A stretch of DNA of 64,000 bases from Halioglobus maricola (lineage in GTDB: Bacteria > Pseudomonadota > Gammaproteobacteria > Pseudomonadales > Halieaceae). The stretch lies in NCBI RefSeq assembly GCF_009388985.1, contig NZ_CP036422.1, forward strand, positions 3,610,501 to 3,674,500, read 5' to 3'. The position numbers were made by a program, and so were the translations under genes. This document shows, piece by piece, positions 10,551 through 19,727 of the stretch. Positions within the stretch are counted from its first letter, which is position 1. Each line of letters opens with the position of its first letter. The notes under the pieces are model-generated. The model had not been told where the DNA came from and ran no database searches. It was given only the letters and a program-made list of their open reading frames with translations.

Positions 10551-11270
10551 TTACATGCTCTTGGAGATGGTAAATACGACTGTGTCTTCACCCCAATCGG
10601 TGTCGAATACGTCTTTCTCATCCAGTGTGGTACCCACATAGGCGACAGAGAAATCAGCAGTCAGCCAGGAGGCACTCAGAGCCACCGAGTAGTCGGTGTA
10701 AGAGTCTTCTTCGTTAGACAGGAAACCGCCGTCTTCATCCAGGTCGTTGAAGCCAACGTGGAAATCGAGAGTGAATGTCTCGCCCAGGCCCAGGCTGTAG
10801 TCAGCGTAGTAGTAGAAGAACGTGTCAGTTTCGCCGTAGTAGTCGTCGGAGTACGCCATGCCCACAGTGAAGTCGTGGAAGGAGAAGGAACCGTACAGCT
10901 CCTGGTAGTCGCCTTCGTCACCGTCATCTCCGGGGTAGTCGTAGTACAGGTAGCCAACATCGATAGCGGAATTCTCGCCAATGTCCATGCCCCAGCCTAC
11001 GTAGTAGTCCAGCTCCAGAGAGCCATCGAAGCCATCTGCGCTGTCAAAATCGACAGAGGAACCCCAGGTACCGACATAGATACCGTTGTCAAAGCCCAGA
11101 TCGAAACCACCCTGCAGGGCGATACTTTCGTCAGACTGGGAAATACCGCGGAAGCGATAGTCACTTGTCAGGGCTACGTTAGCGCTGATTTCAGCGGCTT
11201 GTACTGAGGTCGCGGTTGCACCTGCGAGTACTGAAGCGGCGAGAGCAGCGGGGAGTACTTTCTTAAGCAT
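10551..11270 (-). CDS. TorF-family putative porin (copy 1)
   Basis: A 239-residue outer-membrane barrel, paralogue of the porin at 7885-8604 and first gene of the porin-glnK-amtB unit. The start at 11270 is preceded by GGAG at a spacing of 9, itself inside an alternative ATG at 11285; the same layout as the paralogue supports this choice. Signal peptide MLKKVLPAALAASVLAGATA, cut near SVQA/AE. The mature part opens EISANVALTSDYRFRGISQSDES as in its twin. A sigma54 promoter and NtrC-like sites lie upstream, so expression probably rises under nitrogen limitation. What passes through the barrel is unknown; ammonium-related solutes or other nitrogen sources are possible. Confidence 0.87.
   Translation of the reverse strand: MLKKVLPAALAASVLAGATATSVQAAEISANVALTSDYRFRGISQSDESIALQGGFDLGFDNGIYVGTWGSSVDFDSADGFDGSLELDYYVGWGMDIGENSAIDVGYLYYDYPGDDGDEGDYQELYGSFSFHDFTVGMAYSDDYYGETDTFFYYYADYSLGLGETFTLDFHVGFNDLDEDGGFLSNEEDSYTDYSVALSASWLTADFSVAYVGTTLDEKDVFDTDWGEDTVVFTISKSM
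10778..10910. repeat. 133-bp block identical to 8112-8244
   Basis: Partner of the identical block in the second porin gene. After one mismatch at 10911 identity resumes for a further stretch of about 26 bases. Confidence 0.88.
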
Positions 11271-11366
11271 GTTCCAAATCTCCATGATTCGTTTTAAGTG
11301 TCAGATCAGTATTGCTTCGTCTATTTCGGGCACACTGTGCGTGCTATACAAATCTGCCCATTAGAT

Positions 11367-11382
11367 AGCAGATGGTGTGCCA
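11367..11382 (-). promoter_or_regulatory. Sigma54 (-24/-12) promoter of porin-glnK-amtB
   Basis: Read on the minus strand the site is TGGCACACCATCTGCT: invariant GG (-24) and GC (-12) with exactly 10 bases between, and the full TGGCAC box; TTGC is changed only to CTGC. It lies about 95 bp upstream of the porin start and points towards it. RpoN control of glnK-amtB is the known rule in proteobacteria. Confidence 0.8.
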
Positions 11383-11448
11383 GATTGCTTATTTCTCATT
11401 TATTTCAATCACATAGATGTATAGCCGTAATACCACCCCTCACCCTGC

Positions 11449-11503
11449 GCACCAAAAGAAGGCTCTCTTCGCACCAATTACGCACCACGCACCAAGTTAG
11501 TGC
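11449..11503. promoter_or_regulatory. NtrC-like enhancer array
   Basis: Four GCACC half-sites begin at 11449, 11471, 11482 and 11489. The last forms the dyad GCAC-N7-GTGC (11489-11503), the NtrC consensus geometry. The first three are spaced 22 and 11 bp, on the same helical face. The array is about 70-120 bp upstream of the -24 element, the distance expected for an NtrC enhancer. Confidence 0.65.
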
Positions 11504-11624
11504 GCCAAAATGGAGCATCCCTGAAATATGAGGGGTTTTTACGCGAATGATCGCTTCTGATCTGTGTCCATCCCGTCAAATCCTCTAAACTCTGCACCCA
11601 CAAAGAACTCTCAAGGCAGTAACA

Positions 11625-11888
11625 ATGGCGATCAAACCCCCTCCACCCCCATGGGAAGTCCTGCAACAGGTAGGCGAAATGGTGGGCAACCCAGGCCTGC
11701 GCGACGAGGTCGACAAAGGCGTGCGCACACTCGCACAAGGCGCACTCACACGCCTGGATGTCGTCAGCCGCGAGGAATTTGACGTGCAGGCAGAAATTCT
11801 CAAGCGCACCCGCGAGCGTGTAGTGGCACTGGAAGCTGAACTCGAGAAACTCACTGCCGAACTGGAAACGCTGGCCAAAGAAAACTAA
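11625..11888 (+). CDS. ubiK: Ubiquinone biosynthesis accessory factor UbiK (BMFP domain)
   Basis: An 87-residue protein of the YqiC/BMFP family. An N-terminal amphipathic region (PPWEVLQQVGEMVGNPGLRDEVDKGVRTLAQG) is followed by VSREEFDVQAEILKRTRERVVALEAELEKL, the family signature leading into a C-terminal coiled coil that trimerises. E. coli UbiK binds UbiJ and lipids and helps the soluble Ubi complex make ubiquinone under aerobic conditions. Followed by comM after 42 bp; this pairing is frequent in gammaproteobacteria. Confidence 0.9.
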   Translation: MAIKPPPPPWEVLQQVGEMVGNPGLRDEVDKGVRTLAQGALTRLDVVSREEFDVQAEILKRTRERVVALEAELEKLTAELETLAKEN

Positions 11889-11930
11889 GTACGCCGGCTA
11901 ACACATGAACCTGCCGCTCAAGGAAGAGCA

Positions 11931-13421
11931 ATGGAACTTTCGATTATTCACAGCCGCGCGCTGGCGGGCCTGTCTGCACCGCCAGTACAAGTAGAAACCC
12001 ACCTCTCCAACGGGCTGCCCGCTTTTCACATCGTGGGCATGCCAGAGACAGCAGTGCGCGAGAGCAAGGACAGGGTCCGCTCCGCCATCCTCAATTCACA
12101 TTTCGACTTTCCCGACCGTCGCATCACGGTCAACCTCGCTCCGGCTGACCTGCCCAAAGGCGGCGGTCGCTTCGATCTGCCTATCGCCCTGGGCATCCTG
12201 GTGGCGTCTGGGCAGGTCCCCAGGGATCGCCTGGAAAATCATGAGTTTCTGGGAGAACTCGCGCTCAACGGCGGATTGCGTGCGGTATCCGGTGTTATAT
12301 GTGCAGCGCTTGCCGCCAGCGCCAGCGGTAAACAATTGGTTGCGCCCGAGCAGTGTGCCGGAACGGCCGCCGCAGTACCCGAAGTGCGCCTCATCGGCCC
12401 ACCCGACCTGCTCACACTCTGCGCCCACCTCAACGGCAGCGTGCCACTTCACCCGGTGAAAATCCCAGCTGTAACTGCCTCCGGCGAGACCGGCAGTGAT
12501 CTCGCGGAAGTCGTCGGCCAGGATGCGGCCCGACGCGCGCTGGAAGTGGCTGCCAGCGGCGGACACAACCTGCTGCTCGCTGGACCTCCCGGGACAGGCA
12601 AGACACTCCTTGCCAGCCGGCTTCCGGGCATCCTGCCACCACCCGACCACGATGAGTCACTGGTCATTCTTGCTCTGCGTGACTTTGGTGGCGTTGCCAG
12701 GCCCGGCGAGGCACTTGTGCGCCCATTCCGCGCACCCCACCACAGTGCCAGCGCCGGCGCCCTGATCGGCGGCGGCAGCCCTCCACTGCCAGGCGAGGCT
12801 TCCCTCGCTCATGGTGGAGTACTGTTTCTGGATGAGTTGCCCGAGTTTTCCCGCCACTGCCTTGAAACCCTGCGAGAGCCCATGGAATCAGGCCATGTGA
12901 CGCTGTCACGCGCCCGGCACAAAGCGAGCTACCCGGCGAGCTTCCAGCTGATCGCGGCCATGAACCCCTGCCCCTGCGGCTATCTGGGAGACCCTGAACG
13001 CGCTTGCCGTTGCTCGGCTGACCAGATTCAGCGCTATACCGCCAGGGTGTCGGGCCCCCTGCTGGATCGGATTGATCTCCACGTCCAGGTCTCGAGAGTG
13101 GCCCCGGCCCAGCTATTGCAGCGCGAACACGATGGCGAAGATTCCGCCACGGTCAGGCGCCGGGTCAGTCGTTGCCGGGCCCGCCAACTGGAGCGCCAGC
13201 ACTGCGTCAATGCCAGGCTCCACAGTGACCGTCTACTGGACATCTGCACCCTGGGCAGGGGCGAGCGCAAGATACTGGAGCAGGCAGCACAGCGTCTGAA
13301 GCTCTCAGGCCGCGCCATCCATCGGACGCTCAGAGTCGCTCTTACGTTGGCCGACATGGCGGAGGTAGACCATATCCATGAACTTCATCTGGCAGAGGCC
13401 CTGGGCTACCGCGCGAGCTGA
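11931..13421 (+). CDS. comM: YifB/ComM family Mg-chelatase-like AAA+ ATPase
   Basis: 496 residues. The N-terminal Lon/ChlI-like domain (about 1-190, with GLPAFHIVGMPETAVRESKDRV) is followed by an AAA+ core (about 190-390) with Walker A LLAGPPGTGKTLLA and Walker B GGVLFLDELPEF, and a C-terminal Mg-chelatase domain. The zinc-like CPCGYLGDPERACRC segment is typical. In naturally competent bacteria ComM is a hexameric helicase that promotes branch migration during integration of transforming DNA; it is also kept in many species not known to be competent. Confidence 0.94.
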   Translation: MELSIIHSRALAGLSAPPVQVETHLSNGLPAFHIVGMPETAVRESKDRVRSAILNSHFDFPDRRITVNLAPADLPKGGGRFDLPIALGILVASGQVPRDRLENHEFLGELALNGGLRAVSGVICAALAASASGKQLVAPEQCAGTAAAVPEVRLIGPPDLLTLCAHLNGSVPLHPVKIPAVTASGETGSDLAEVVGQDAARRALEVAASGGHNLLLAGPPGTGKTLLASRLPGILPPPDHDESLVILALRDFGGVARPGEALVRPFRAPHHSASAGALIGGGSPPLPGEASLAHGGVLFLDELPEFSRHCLETLREPMESGHVTLSRARHKASYPASFQLIAAMNPCPCGYLGDPERACRCSADQIQRYTARVSGPLLDRIDLHVQVSRVAPAQLLQREHDGEDSATVRRRVSRCRARQLERQHCVNARLHSDRLLDICTLGRGERKILEQAAQRLKLSGRAIHRTLRVALTLADMAEVDHIHELHLAEALGYRAS

Positions 13422-13499
13422 GCCAATTGCCGCGCGGTCCAATAGATAAGACCGACCCACCTTTACCTGCATGCCTCCCTGTGCCAGACTTTTCCGCAA

Positions 13500-13515
13500 A
13501 CTAATGGTCATTAGT
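13500..13515. promoter_or_regulatory. Palindromic operator upstream of the P450
   Basis: Perfect inverted repeat ACTAATG-GT-CATTAGT, 40 bp before the P450 start. Size and symmetry fit a TetR/MarR-type repressor site. No repressor gene lies next to it, so the cognate regulator is unknown. Confidence 0.6.
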
Positions 13516-13555
13516 CTGGCGGTGCCCTCACTGCCAGAAGACAGGAGATACCAGT

Positions 13556-14806
13556 ATGAGCCAGTGCCCTTTTTCCAATCTGCTCGACCCGGATACGTAC
13601 CGGGACGGCATGCCTTACGACATGCTCAAAGACATCCGTAAAGCCGGGCCAGTCGTGAAGATGGAGGATCCCATCACCGGCATACCTTACTGGGTGGTCA
13701 CCCGCATCAAGGACCTGGATGAGGTCTCCAAGCAACCCCTCGTCTTCTCGTCAGAACGACAAGGCGCATTCCCCATGGAAATGGAGGAAGCTGCGCTGGA
13801 AATGCAAAAGAACACCATCATCAACATGGACCCCCCGAGACACCAGAAAGTCCGCCGCATTGTGCGCAATGCGTTTACACCCAAACGCGTAGATTCCTAC
13901 GAACCTCTGTTCCGCAAGCACGCAAAAGAGATCGTCGATGCGGTTGCCAACCGCGGGACCTGTGAGTTTGTGGAAGAAGTTGCAGCAGAACTCCCCCTCA
14001 TCGCCATCCTGGAACTCCTCGGAGTACCGAAGGAGGACCGCAAGCAGTTCTTCGAGTGGACCAACACCATGATCTTCGCCGACGACCCGGATATGGCAAC
14101 CTCTGAGGAAGACGCCCAGATCGCGGCAATGGAAGCAATAGGCTATGCCATGAGCCTGGTGGAAAAGCACCGGGAGCAGCCGATGGACAACATCACCGGG
14201 GCCCTCCTCGACGCAGAGCTGGAAGGAGACTCCGTCAGCGAGGACATGTATGCATGGATGTTCATTCTGATTCTGGTGGGCGGTAACGAGTCAACCCGCA
14301 CCGTGATCGCCCAGGGCATGCGGCTGCTCATGGAAAACCCTGACCAGCTTCAATACCTGGTCGACAACCCCGATAAAATCAGCAATGCGGTAGAAGAAAT
14401 TCTACGATTCAACACGGCCTTCATCTCCATGCGCCGCACAGCCACAGAAGATTGCGAACTCGGCGGGCAACAGGTGAAAGCGGGCGACAAAATCATCCTG
14501 CATTACCACACCGTCAACCACGACGAGGATGTGTTCGGCGAAGACGCCACGAATTTCGACGTAACCCGCGCCGAGCGTATGCCCGATCTCTACAATCAAT
14601 TGCGCTCTTTCGGCATTGGCCAACACTTCTGTATCGGTACCCACCTGGCAAGACTGGAACTCAACGTGATGTTCGAAGAGATCATCCCGCGCCTGCGCAA
14701 CCCCAGGTTCGCCGAAGAACCGAAGTTTGTGCGCTCCTTCTTTGTGAACGCCATGAAGGAAATGCAAATTTCCTTCGACCCTGAAGCTAGCGCCGACGCG
14801 GCATAA
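13556..14806 (+). CDS. Cytochrome P450
   Basis: Soluble bacterial class I P450 of 416 residues, hydroxylating a hydrophobic substrate with electrons from a ferredoxin. Landmarks: I-helix LVGGNESTRT (oxygen activation), ExxR in the K helix (EEILRF, with a following Arg-Arg pair in SMRRTA), and the haem loop FGIGQHFCIGTHLAR with Cys as axial ligand. The general look, including HINMDPPRH-type N-terminal region, recalls the CYP125/142/124 group acting on steroids and branched lipids, but the substrate cannot be told from sequence alone. No ferredoxin or reductase is adjacent. Acyl-CoA oxidation genes lie 1.5 kb downstream on the other strand. Confidence 0.93.
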   Translation: MSQCPFSNLLDPDTYRDGMPYDMLKDIRKAGPVVKMEDPITGIPYWVVTRIKDLDEVSKQPLVFSSERQGAFPMEMEEAALEMQKNTIINMDPPRHQKVRRIVRNAFTPKRVDSYEPLFRKHAKEIVDAVANRGTCEFVEEVAAELPLIAILELLGVPKEDRKQFFEWTNTMIFADDPDMATSEEDAQIAAMEAIGYAMSLVEKHREQPMDNITGALLDAELEGDSVSEDMYAWMFILILVGGNESTRTVIAQGMRLLMENPDQLQYLVDNPDKISNAVEEILRFNTAFISMRRTATEDCELGGQQVKAGDKIILHYHTVNHDEDVFGEDATNFDVTRAERMPDLYNQLRSFGIGQHFCIGTHLARLELNVMFEEIIPRLRNPRFAEEPKFVRSFFVNAMKEMQISFDPEASADAA

Positions 14807-14812
14807 ACCTGT

Positions 14813-14846
14813 GCTATTCTCCCGGGCCTTGTCCCGAGGGAATAGC
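14813..14846 (+). promoter_or_regulatory. Hairpin covering the ribosome site of the M32 carboxypeptidase
   Basis: A 9-bp stem (GCTATTCTC with GAGGAATAGC-like 3' arm, one G-U pair) continues after a single mismatch into 4 more pairs (CGGG / CCCG) with a 6-base loop. The Shine-Dalgarno GAGGGA (14836-14841) is wholly inside the 3' arm and the ATG follows 3 bases after the stem. It begins 7 bp past the P450 stop. It could hide the ribosome site or act as a weak terminator; there is no T-run. Confidence 0.6.
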
Positions 14847-14848
14847 AA

Positions 14849-16333
14849 ATGACCGCCTACAAAAAACTCGAAGCCACCCATAAACGCCTGTCCGCCTTGC
14901 GCAACGCGGAGGGCATTCTGTTCTGGGACCACGAGACCATGATGCCGCCCGGGGCGGCAGCCGGCCGCGCCGAAGTTGAGGCTGAGCTCAGCCTGATCCA
15001 GCACGAGATCCAGACAGACCCCAGGATCGCCGACTACATCGCTGAAGCAGAAGACGAAAACCTCGATCAGTGGCAGAGTGCCAACCTGCGCGAGATCAAG
15101 CGCCTTTATCAGAACGCCAACGCGGTACCCGCCGATCTGGTAGAAAGAATGGTCATGGCGCGCTCCGAGTCCACCATGGCCTGGCGTGAAGCGAAGCCCG
15201 CGAATGATTTCAAACGCCTCGCGCCCAAGCTTGAGGCGCTGTTTGCCCTGAAACGGGAAGAGGCGCAGATCAAGGCCGAACTGTTCGGCATCACACCTTA
15301 CGAAGCAATGATGCAACAGTACGATCCGGGCCGAAGTGAGGCCCAGGTCGATGCGATTTTTGATGACCTGGCGGCGTTTCTGCCGGAATTTCTGCAGCAA
15401 GTGCTGGCCAGGCAGGCAGCAGGCCCGGCACTTATCATGCCGCCAGGCCCCTTCCCGCTGGACAAGCAGGAAAAGCTCAGCCGCGCAGTGATGGAAACGC
15501 TCGACTTCCCCTTTGATCGCGGACGGCTGGATGTGGCGGCACACCCGTTCTCCGGTGGCGCCGACGGCGACAATCGAATCACCACACGCTACCTCGAAGA
15601 AGACTTCACCGCCAGCCTGATGGCCGTCATTCACGAGGTCGGCCATGCCCTGTATGAAGATGGCCGCCCGCAGGAGTGGCGCAGCCAACCGGTGGGCAAC
15701 AGCCGCGACATGACCGTGCACGAGAGCCAGTCATTGTTGCTGGAGATGCAGGCAGGACGCTCGGAAGAGTTTATTCGCCATCTGGTTCCCATGGCGCGTG
15801 ACATCCTGGGTGGCAATGGCCCGGCATGGGAGGTCGATAATATCGTGCGCTTGCAGCACAAGGTGGAGCCCGGACTCATCCGTGTCTATGCCGACGAGGT
15901 CACCTATCCTCTACATGTGATTCTGCGTTACAAACTCGAAAAAGCCATTGTCGCCGATGACATTGCCATCGCCGACCTGCCGCTGGCATGGAACGACATG
16001 ATGGAACAGTACCTGGGCATACGTCCGGAGAGCGATACAGACGGCGTCATGCAAGACATCCACTGGCCGGAAGGCCTGTTCGGTTACTTCCCCACCTATT
16101 CACTGGGTGCCATGGCTGCCGCCCAGATCTTTACCGCCGCCAAACGCGACGAGCCCGGGATTATGCCCGGACTCGCTCAGGGAAATGTCAAACCACTGTT
16201 CGGCTGGCTCAATGAGAACATTCGCTCCCAGGGCTGCCTCTACCTCCCCGATGAATTGATCGAGCGAGCGACAGGCGAGCCGCTGGGAACGGCGGCTTAT
16301 AAGGCAGCGATCGCCGCGCGATATCTTAACTAG
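14849..16333 (+). CDS. M32 family metallocarboxypeptidase
   Basis: Zinc carboxypeptidase of 494 residues (typical for the Taq-carboxypeptidase family, about 500). The metal site HEVGHALYE (HExxH, about residues 263-267) is followed by the third ligand Glu in HESQSLLLEM. Other family segments are DNRITTRY and the C-terminal GYFPTYSLGAMAAAQIF. It trims amino acids from peptide C-termini, preferring broad specificity, in the cytoplasm. The start at 14849 has GAGGGA 7 bases upstream. It ends 4 bp inside the convergent fad gene. Confidence 0.95.
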   Translation: MTAYKKLEATHKRLSALRNAEGILFWDHETMMPPGAAAGRAEVEAELSLIQHEIQTDPRIADYIAEAEDENLDQWQSANLREIKRLYQNANAVPADLVERMVMARSESTMAWREAKPANDFKRLAPKLEALFALKREEAQIKAELFGITPYEAMMQQYDPGRSEAQVDAIFDDLAAFLPEFLQQVLARQAAGPALIMPPGPFPLDKQEKLSRAVMETLDFPFDRGRLDVAAHPFSGGADGDNRITTRYLEEDFTASLMAVIHEVGHALYEDGRPQEWRSQPVGNSRDMTVHESQSLLLEMQAGRSEEFIRHLVPMARDILGGNGPAWEVDNIVRLQHKVEPGLIRVYADEVTYPLHVILRYKLEKAIVADDIAIADLPLAWNDMMEQYLGIRPESDTDGVMQDIHWPEGLFGYFPTYSLGAMAAAQIFTAAKRDEPGIMPGLAQGNVKPLFGWLNENIRSQGCLYLPDELIERATGEPLGTAAYKAAIAARYLN

Positions 16334-18486
16334 GCGAAGGACTCTCCCTTCGCCGCCATATCGAGCAGTAACTGTGGCGGCTCGAAAGCATCACCATACT
16401 GAGCCGCCAGCGCCTTCGCCCGCTCAGTGAACGCACTGATCCCGTAGGCGTTCACACACTGGTAAACACCCCCCGTATGGGGCGGGAAACCGATCCCCAT
16501 GATGGAGCCGATGTTGCCGTCACCAACTGAGGTCAGCGTACCCTCCTCCATGATCCGAATCGCTTCGAGCACCTGAGAGAACAGCAGGCGATCCTTAACA
16601 TCCTCATAGGGGATATCGATGTAACCATCGCTGGCGAACAGGTCCTTCAGGCCTGCCCAGGTGCTTATCTTCTTGCCCTTGGCGTCGTAGTCATAGAATC
16701 CTGCGCCCTTGGCCTGGCCGACCCGCTGCGCCTCTTCCACCATGATGCGGATCACTTCGGATTCCGCCGAAGGCTCAACCGTCTCACCGCGAGCCTCGGC
16801 ATCCTCTCGCTGCTGGTTGGCGGCGTGGTAGGCGGTCTCCAGTGAAATGGTATCGAGGGTTTCCAAGGGACCCATCGGCGAGCCATTAAAGGCTGCGCCG
16901 TTCTCAATCAGTGCAGGGTTCACACCCTCGGCGAGCATGCGCTGGCCCTGGGTAATGGTCTGGCCAATCACCCGCGTGGTGAAGAAGCCCGGAGCATCCT
17001 TCACCACGATGGGTTTCTTGCCAAGCTTCTGCGCCAGGTCAAAGGCCCGGGCCAGGCACTCATCCGAGGTCTTCTCGCCGGTAATGATTTCTACCAAGGG
17101 CATACGTTCAGCCGGAGAGAAGAAATGCATGCCGATGAAATTCTCGGGGCGCACCGAAGCCGCAGCCAGCTCAGTGATGGGCAGGGCCGACGTGTTGGTA
17201 GCAAATATGGTGGATTCGCCTAATACCGCCTCGGTTTCACGGGTTACGCTGGCTTTTACTTCACGGTTTTCAAAGACCGCCTCGATCACCAGGTCACAGC
17301 CAGCGAGATCCGCCAGCTCGGCCGTTGGCTGGATGCGCGCCAAAATTTCCCCGGCCTGCGTTTCATCGATGCGCCGGCTCTTTTCGCAAGCCGCTGCCGC
17401 GTAGGCCTTGCCCTTGTCCGCATTCTCCTGGGTGAGATCCTTGAGCACCACGTCTATCCCTACCTTGGCCGCATTGAATGCAATACCTGCACCCATAACA
17501 CCCGCCCCGAGGATGCCGAGTTTTTTAACCTCGGTCTTTTCGACGCCCTTCGGGCGAGAGGCACCGGCGTCCAGTGCATTCATCTGCACAAAGAACGTGG
17601 TCATCATATTGCGCGACACCTGGTCCAGTAGCAGGCGTTGAAAGTAGCGCGACTCGATCTTCTGCGCGGTATCGTAGTCGACCCTCGCCGTGTCAATGAC
17701 CGCAGCGATGATCACCTGAGGCGCGGTCATATTGCCCTTCGTCTGGTTCATCACGTTAACCGGGCCGAAATAGGTGAGGCCCTGTGTAGCCTCATCGTCT
17801 GGCGTACCGCCAGGCATCACGTAAGCGGGCTCTTCCCATGGCTGCTTCGCCTCCGGGTTGGCCTTGATCCAGGCCTTAGCCCTGGCGGCCATCTCGTCTT
17901 CGTCTGCGGCAAGTTCATGCAACAGACCTTTCTCCACCGCCTTGCTGGCAACGAGCTGCTTGCCCTGCGAGATCAGCGTCAGTGCCTCCTGCATCCCCAG
18001 CATACGAGTCATGCGCACAATTCCCCCGGCACCCGGCAACAGACCCAGCATGGCTTCCGGCAGACCAACCTTCACCTTGGGTGAATCCAGCGCAATACGG
18101 TGATGGCATGCCAGCGCAATCTCGTAACCACCGCCAAGAGCGGGACCATTGATACCCACAGCAACAGGAACGCCCAAGCGCTCAATTCTCGCCAGCGGCT
18201 CCTTGGCATCCAGCAGGCCCTGATACATTTCCTCCCGCTCTTGCTGTGACGGGTTCAGGTCCATCTCCAGCATCAGGGTGATATCACCACCGGCGAAGAA
18301 CTGACCAGGCTTGCCAGAGCGGATGTACAAGCCCTTGAGCTCATCGCCCATAGCCTCCAATTCATCCAGTGCCCTGGGCATGGCCTCGGCGTACTCCTCG
18401 CCCATCACATTTACAGATTTCCCCTCCTGATCAAAGATCAGGTCGACAATGCCATCGGCGTCTTTTTCCAATCGGATATAGCTCAT
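16330..18486 (-). CDS. Multifunctional enoyl-CoA hydratase / 3-hydroxyacyl-CoA dehydrogenase (FadJ/FadB-like)
   Basis: Beta-oxidation alpha subunit of 718 residues. Start at 18486 has AGGAG upstream; the longer frame runs into the thiolase. N-terminal crotonase domain (about 1-190) has the oxyanion-hole segments FFAGGDI and GPALGGGYEIALACH. Then follow the Rossmann NAD site LGILGAGVMGAGIAF (about residue 330) and the dehydrogenase domains (about 325-700) with MHFFSPAERMPLVEII (catalytic His) . It hydrates enoyl-CoA and oxidises the hydroxyacyl-CoA. It is 11 bp downstream of the thiolase, making a complete two-gene trifunctional complex. FadB versus FadJ assignment is not settled. Confidence 0.93.
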   Translation of the reverse strand: MSYIRLEKDADGIVDLIFDQEGKSVNVMGEEYAEAMPRALDELEAMGDELKGLYIRSGKPGQFFAGGDITLMLEMDLNPSQQEREEMYQGLLDAKEPLARIERLGVPVAVGINGPALGGGYEIALACHHRIALDSPKVKVGLPEAMLGLLPGAGGIVRMTRMLGMQEALTLISQGKQLVASKAVEKGLLHELAADEDEMAARAKAWIKANPEAKQPWEEPAYVMPGGTPDDEATQGLTYFGPVNVMNQTKGNMTAPQVIIAAVIDTARVDYDTAQKIESRYFQRLLLDQVSRNMMTTFFVQMNALDAGASRPKGVEKTEVKKLGILGAGVMGAGIAFNAAKVGIDVVLKDLTQENADKGKAYAAAACEKSRRIDETQAGEILARIQPTAELADLAGCDLVIEAVFENREVKASVTRETEAVLGESTIFATNTSALPITELAAASVRPENFIGMHFFSPAERMPLVEIITGEKTSDECLARAFDLAQKLGKKPIVVKDAPGFFTTRVIGQTITQGQRMLAEGVNPALIENGAAFNGSPMGPLETLDTISLETAYHAANQQREDAEARGETVEPSAESEVIRIMVEEAQRVGQAKGAGFYDYDAKGKKISTWAGLKDLFASDGYIDIPYEDVKDRLLFSQVLEAIRIMEEGTLTSVGDGNIGSIMGIGFPPHTGGVYQCVNAYGISAFTERAKALAAQYGDAFEPPQLLLDMAAKGESFA

Positions 18487-18497
18487 CTTATTTCTCC

Positions 18498-19727
18498 TTA
18501 AACGCGCTCGATGATGGTGGCAATGCCGATACCGCCGCCGGCACACAGCGTCACGAGCCCGGTATTCAGGTCTCGGCGCTCCATCTCGTCCAGCAAGGTG
18601 CCAAGCACGATGGCGCCGGTGGCGCCGATGGGATGACCCATGGCGATCGCGCCGCCATTGACATTGATCTTGTCCGCGGGAACATCCATCAGCTGTTGAT
18701 AACGCAGTACGACAGAGGCAAAAGCCTCATTGAGCTCGAACAAATCAATATCGTCCGTGGTCATGCCTGCCAGCTTCAGCACCTTCTCCGATGCTGGCGC
18801 CGGGCCAGCTAGCATGATGGTTGGCTCAGAGCCAGTAACCGCCATTGCCTTGATGCGCGCGCGGGGCTTGAGGCCCTGATCATCTCCCGCCTGTTTATTA
18901 CCCAACAACACCAGGGACGCCCCGTCCACCACGCCGGACGAATTCCCGGGCGTGTGCACGCAGTCGATTCTCTCCACCTGGGGATACTTGAACTTGAGGA
19001 AGTCACCGTGGCCAAAATCGTTGAACATGGCGAAGGAAGGGTTTAGCCCCGCCAGCACTTCCATGCTGGTCGGCCGGATTAACTCATCGTGAGCAAGGAC
19101 GGTGACACCGTTGAGATCCTTGACCGGCACAATGGAATTGTCGAAATAGCCGTTGTCTCGGGCGTGGGCTGCGCGGCGCTGGGATTCGCAGGCGTAGCGA
19201 TCCACATCCTCGCGGCTAAAGCCGTCGAGATGGGCCAGTAAATCGGCGCCCAGCCCCTGGGAGATGCCATAACTTTTCATAGCAACCCAGGCATCCCCCG
19301 CGGCGGCACCGGAGGCACCGATGCCAAGGCGCGACATACTCTCCACGCCACCGGCGATACCCATGGACTCCATACCGGACATGATTTTCATAGCGATATT
19401 GTTCACCGCGTCCAGGCCACCGGCACAGTAACGATGCAACTGGGCACCGACAGTCACGTCATCCCAACTGGAGTAGACCAGGGCAGTTTTGGCAATATTC
19501 TGCCCCTGTTCATTCACCGGCTCACCGGTCGCACAGATAAAGTCTTCCACCTGAGTGGTATCAAGCTTGTGCCGGGCTTTCATCTCTTCCAGAAGATTGG
19601 TGACCAGATCGATCGGCTTGACCTCATACAGGCCCCCACCGGGTTTTCCCTTTCCGCGTGGAGTGCGGATAGCATCGTAAATATAGGCGTCTTGGGGCAT
19701 GGTGTGTTCCAGTGTGAGGTCATTCAT
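18498..19727 (-). CDS. Acetyl-CoA C-acyltransferase (thiolase, FadA/FadI-like)
   Basis: Thiolase of 409 residues giving the final cleavage of beta-oxidation. The nucleophile Cys is in [13 protein letters not shown] (about residue 99), the GHP motif His in [15 protein letters not shown], and the second catalytic Cys in [26 protein letters not shown] is the usual N-terminal segment. An alternative start at 19700 would drop 9 residues; neither start has a strong ribosome site. First gene of the fad pair; the 212-bp gap upstream, shared with divergent mscS, must hold its promoter. Confidence 0.93.
   Translation of the reverse strand: MNDLTLEHTMPQDAYIYDAIRTPRGKGKPGGGLYEVKPIDLVTNLLEEMKARHKLDTTQVEDFICATGEPVNEQGQNIAKTALVYSSWDDVTVGAQLHRYCAGGLDAVNNIAMKIMSGMESMGIAGGVESMSRLGIGASGAAAGDAWVAMKSYGISQGLGADLLAHLDGFSREDVDRYACESQRRAAHARDNGYFDNSIVPVKDLNGVTVLAHDELIRPTSMEVLAGLNPSFAMFNDFGHGDFLKFKYPQVERIDCVHTPGNSSGVVDGASLVLLGNKQAGDDQGLKPRARIKAMAVTGSEPTIMLAGPAPASEKVLKLAGMTTDDIDLFELNEAFASVVLRYQQLMDVPADKINVNGGAIAMGHPIGATGAIVLGTLLDEMERRDLNTGLVTLCAGGGIGIATIIERV

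Larger units (their letters stand above)
11286..11624. promoter_or_regulatory. Intergenic control region between porin and ubiK
   Basis: A gap of more than 300 bp without a gene. Its left part holds the sigma54 promoter of the porin-glnK-amtB unit (11367-11382) and its middle the GCACC repeats (11449-11503). The right part must hold the ubiK promoter, but I cannot point to a convincing -35/-10 pair. No RNA gene seen. Confidence 0.7.
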
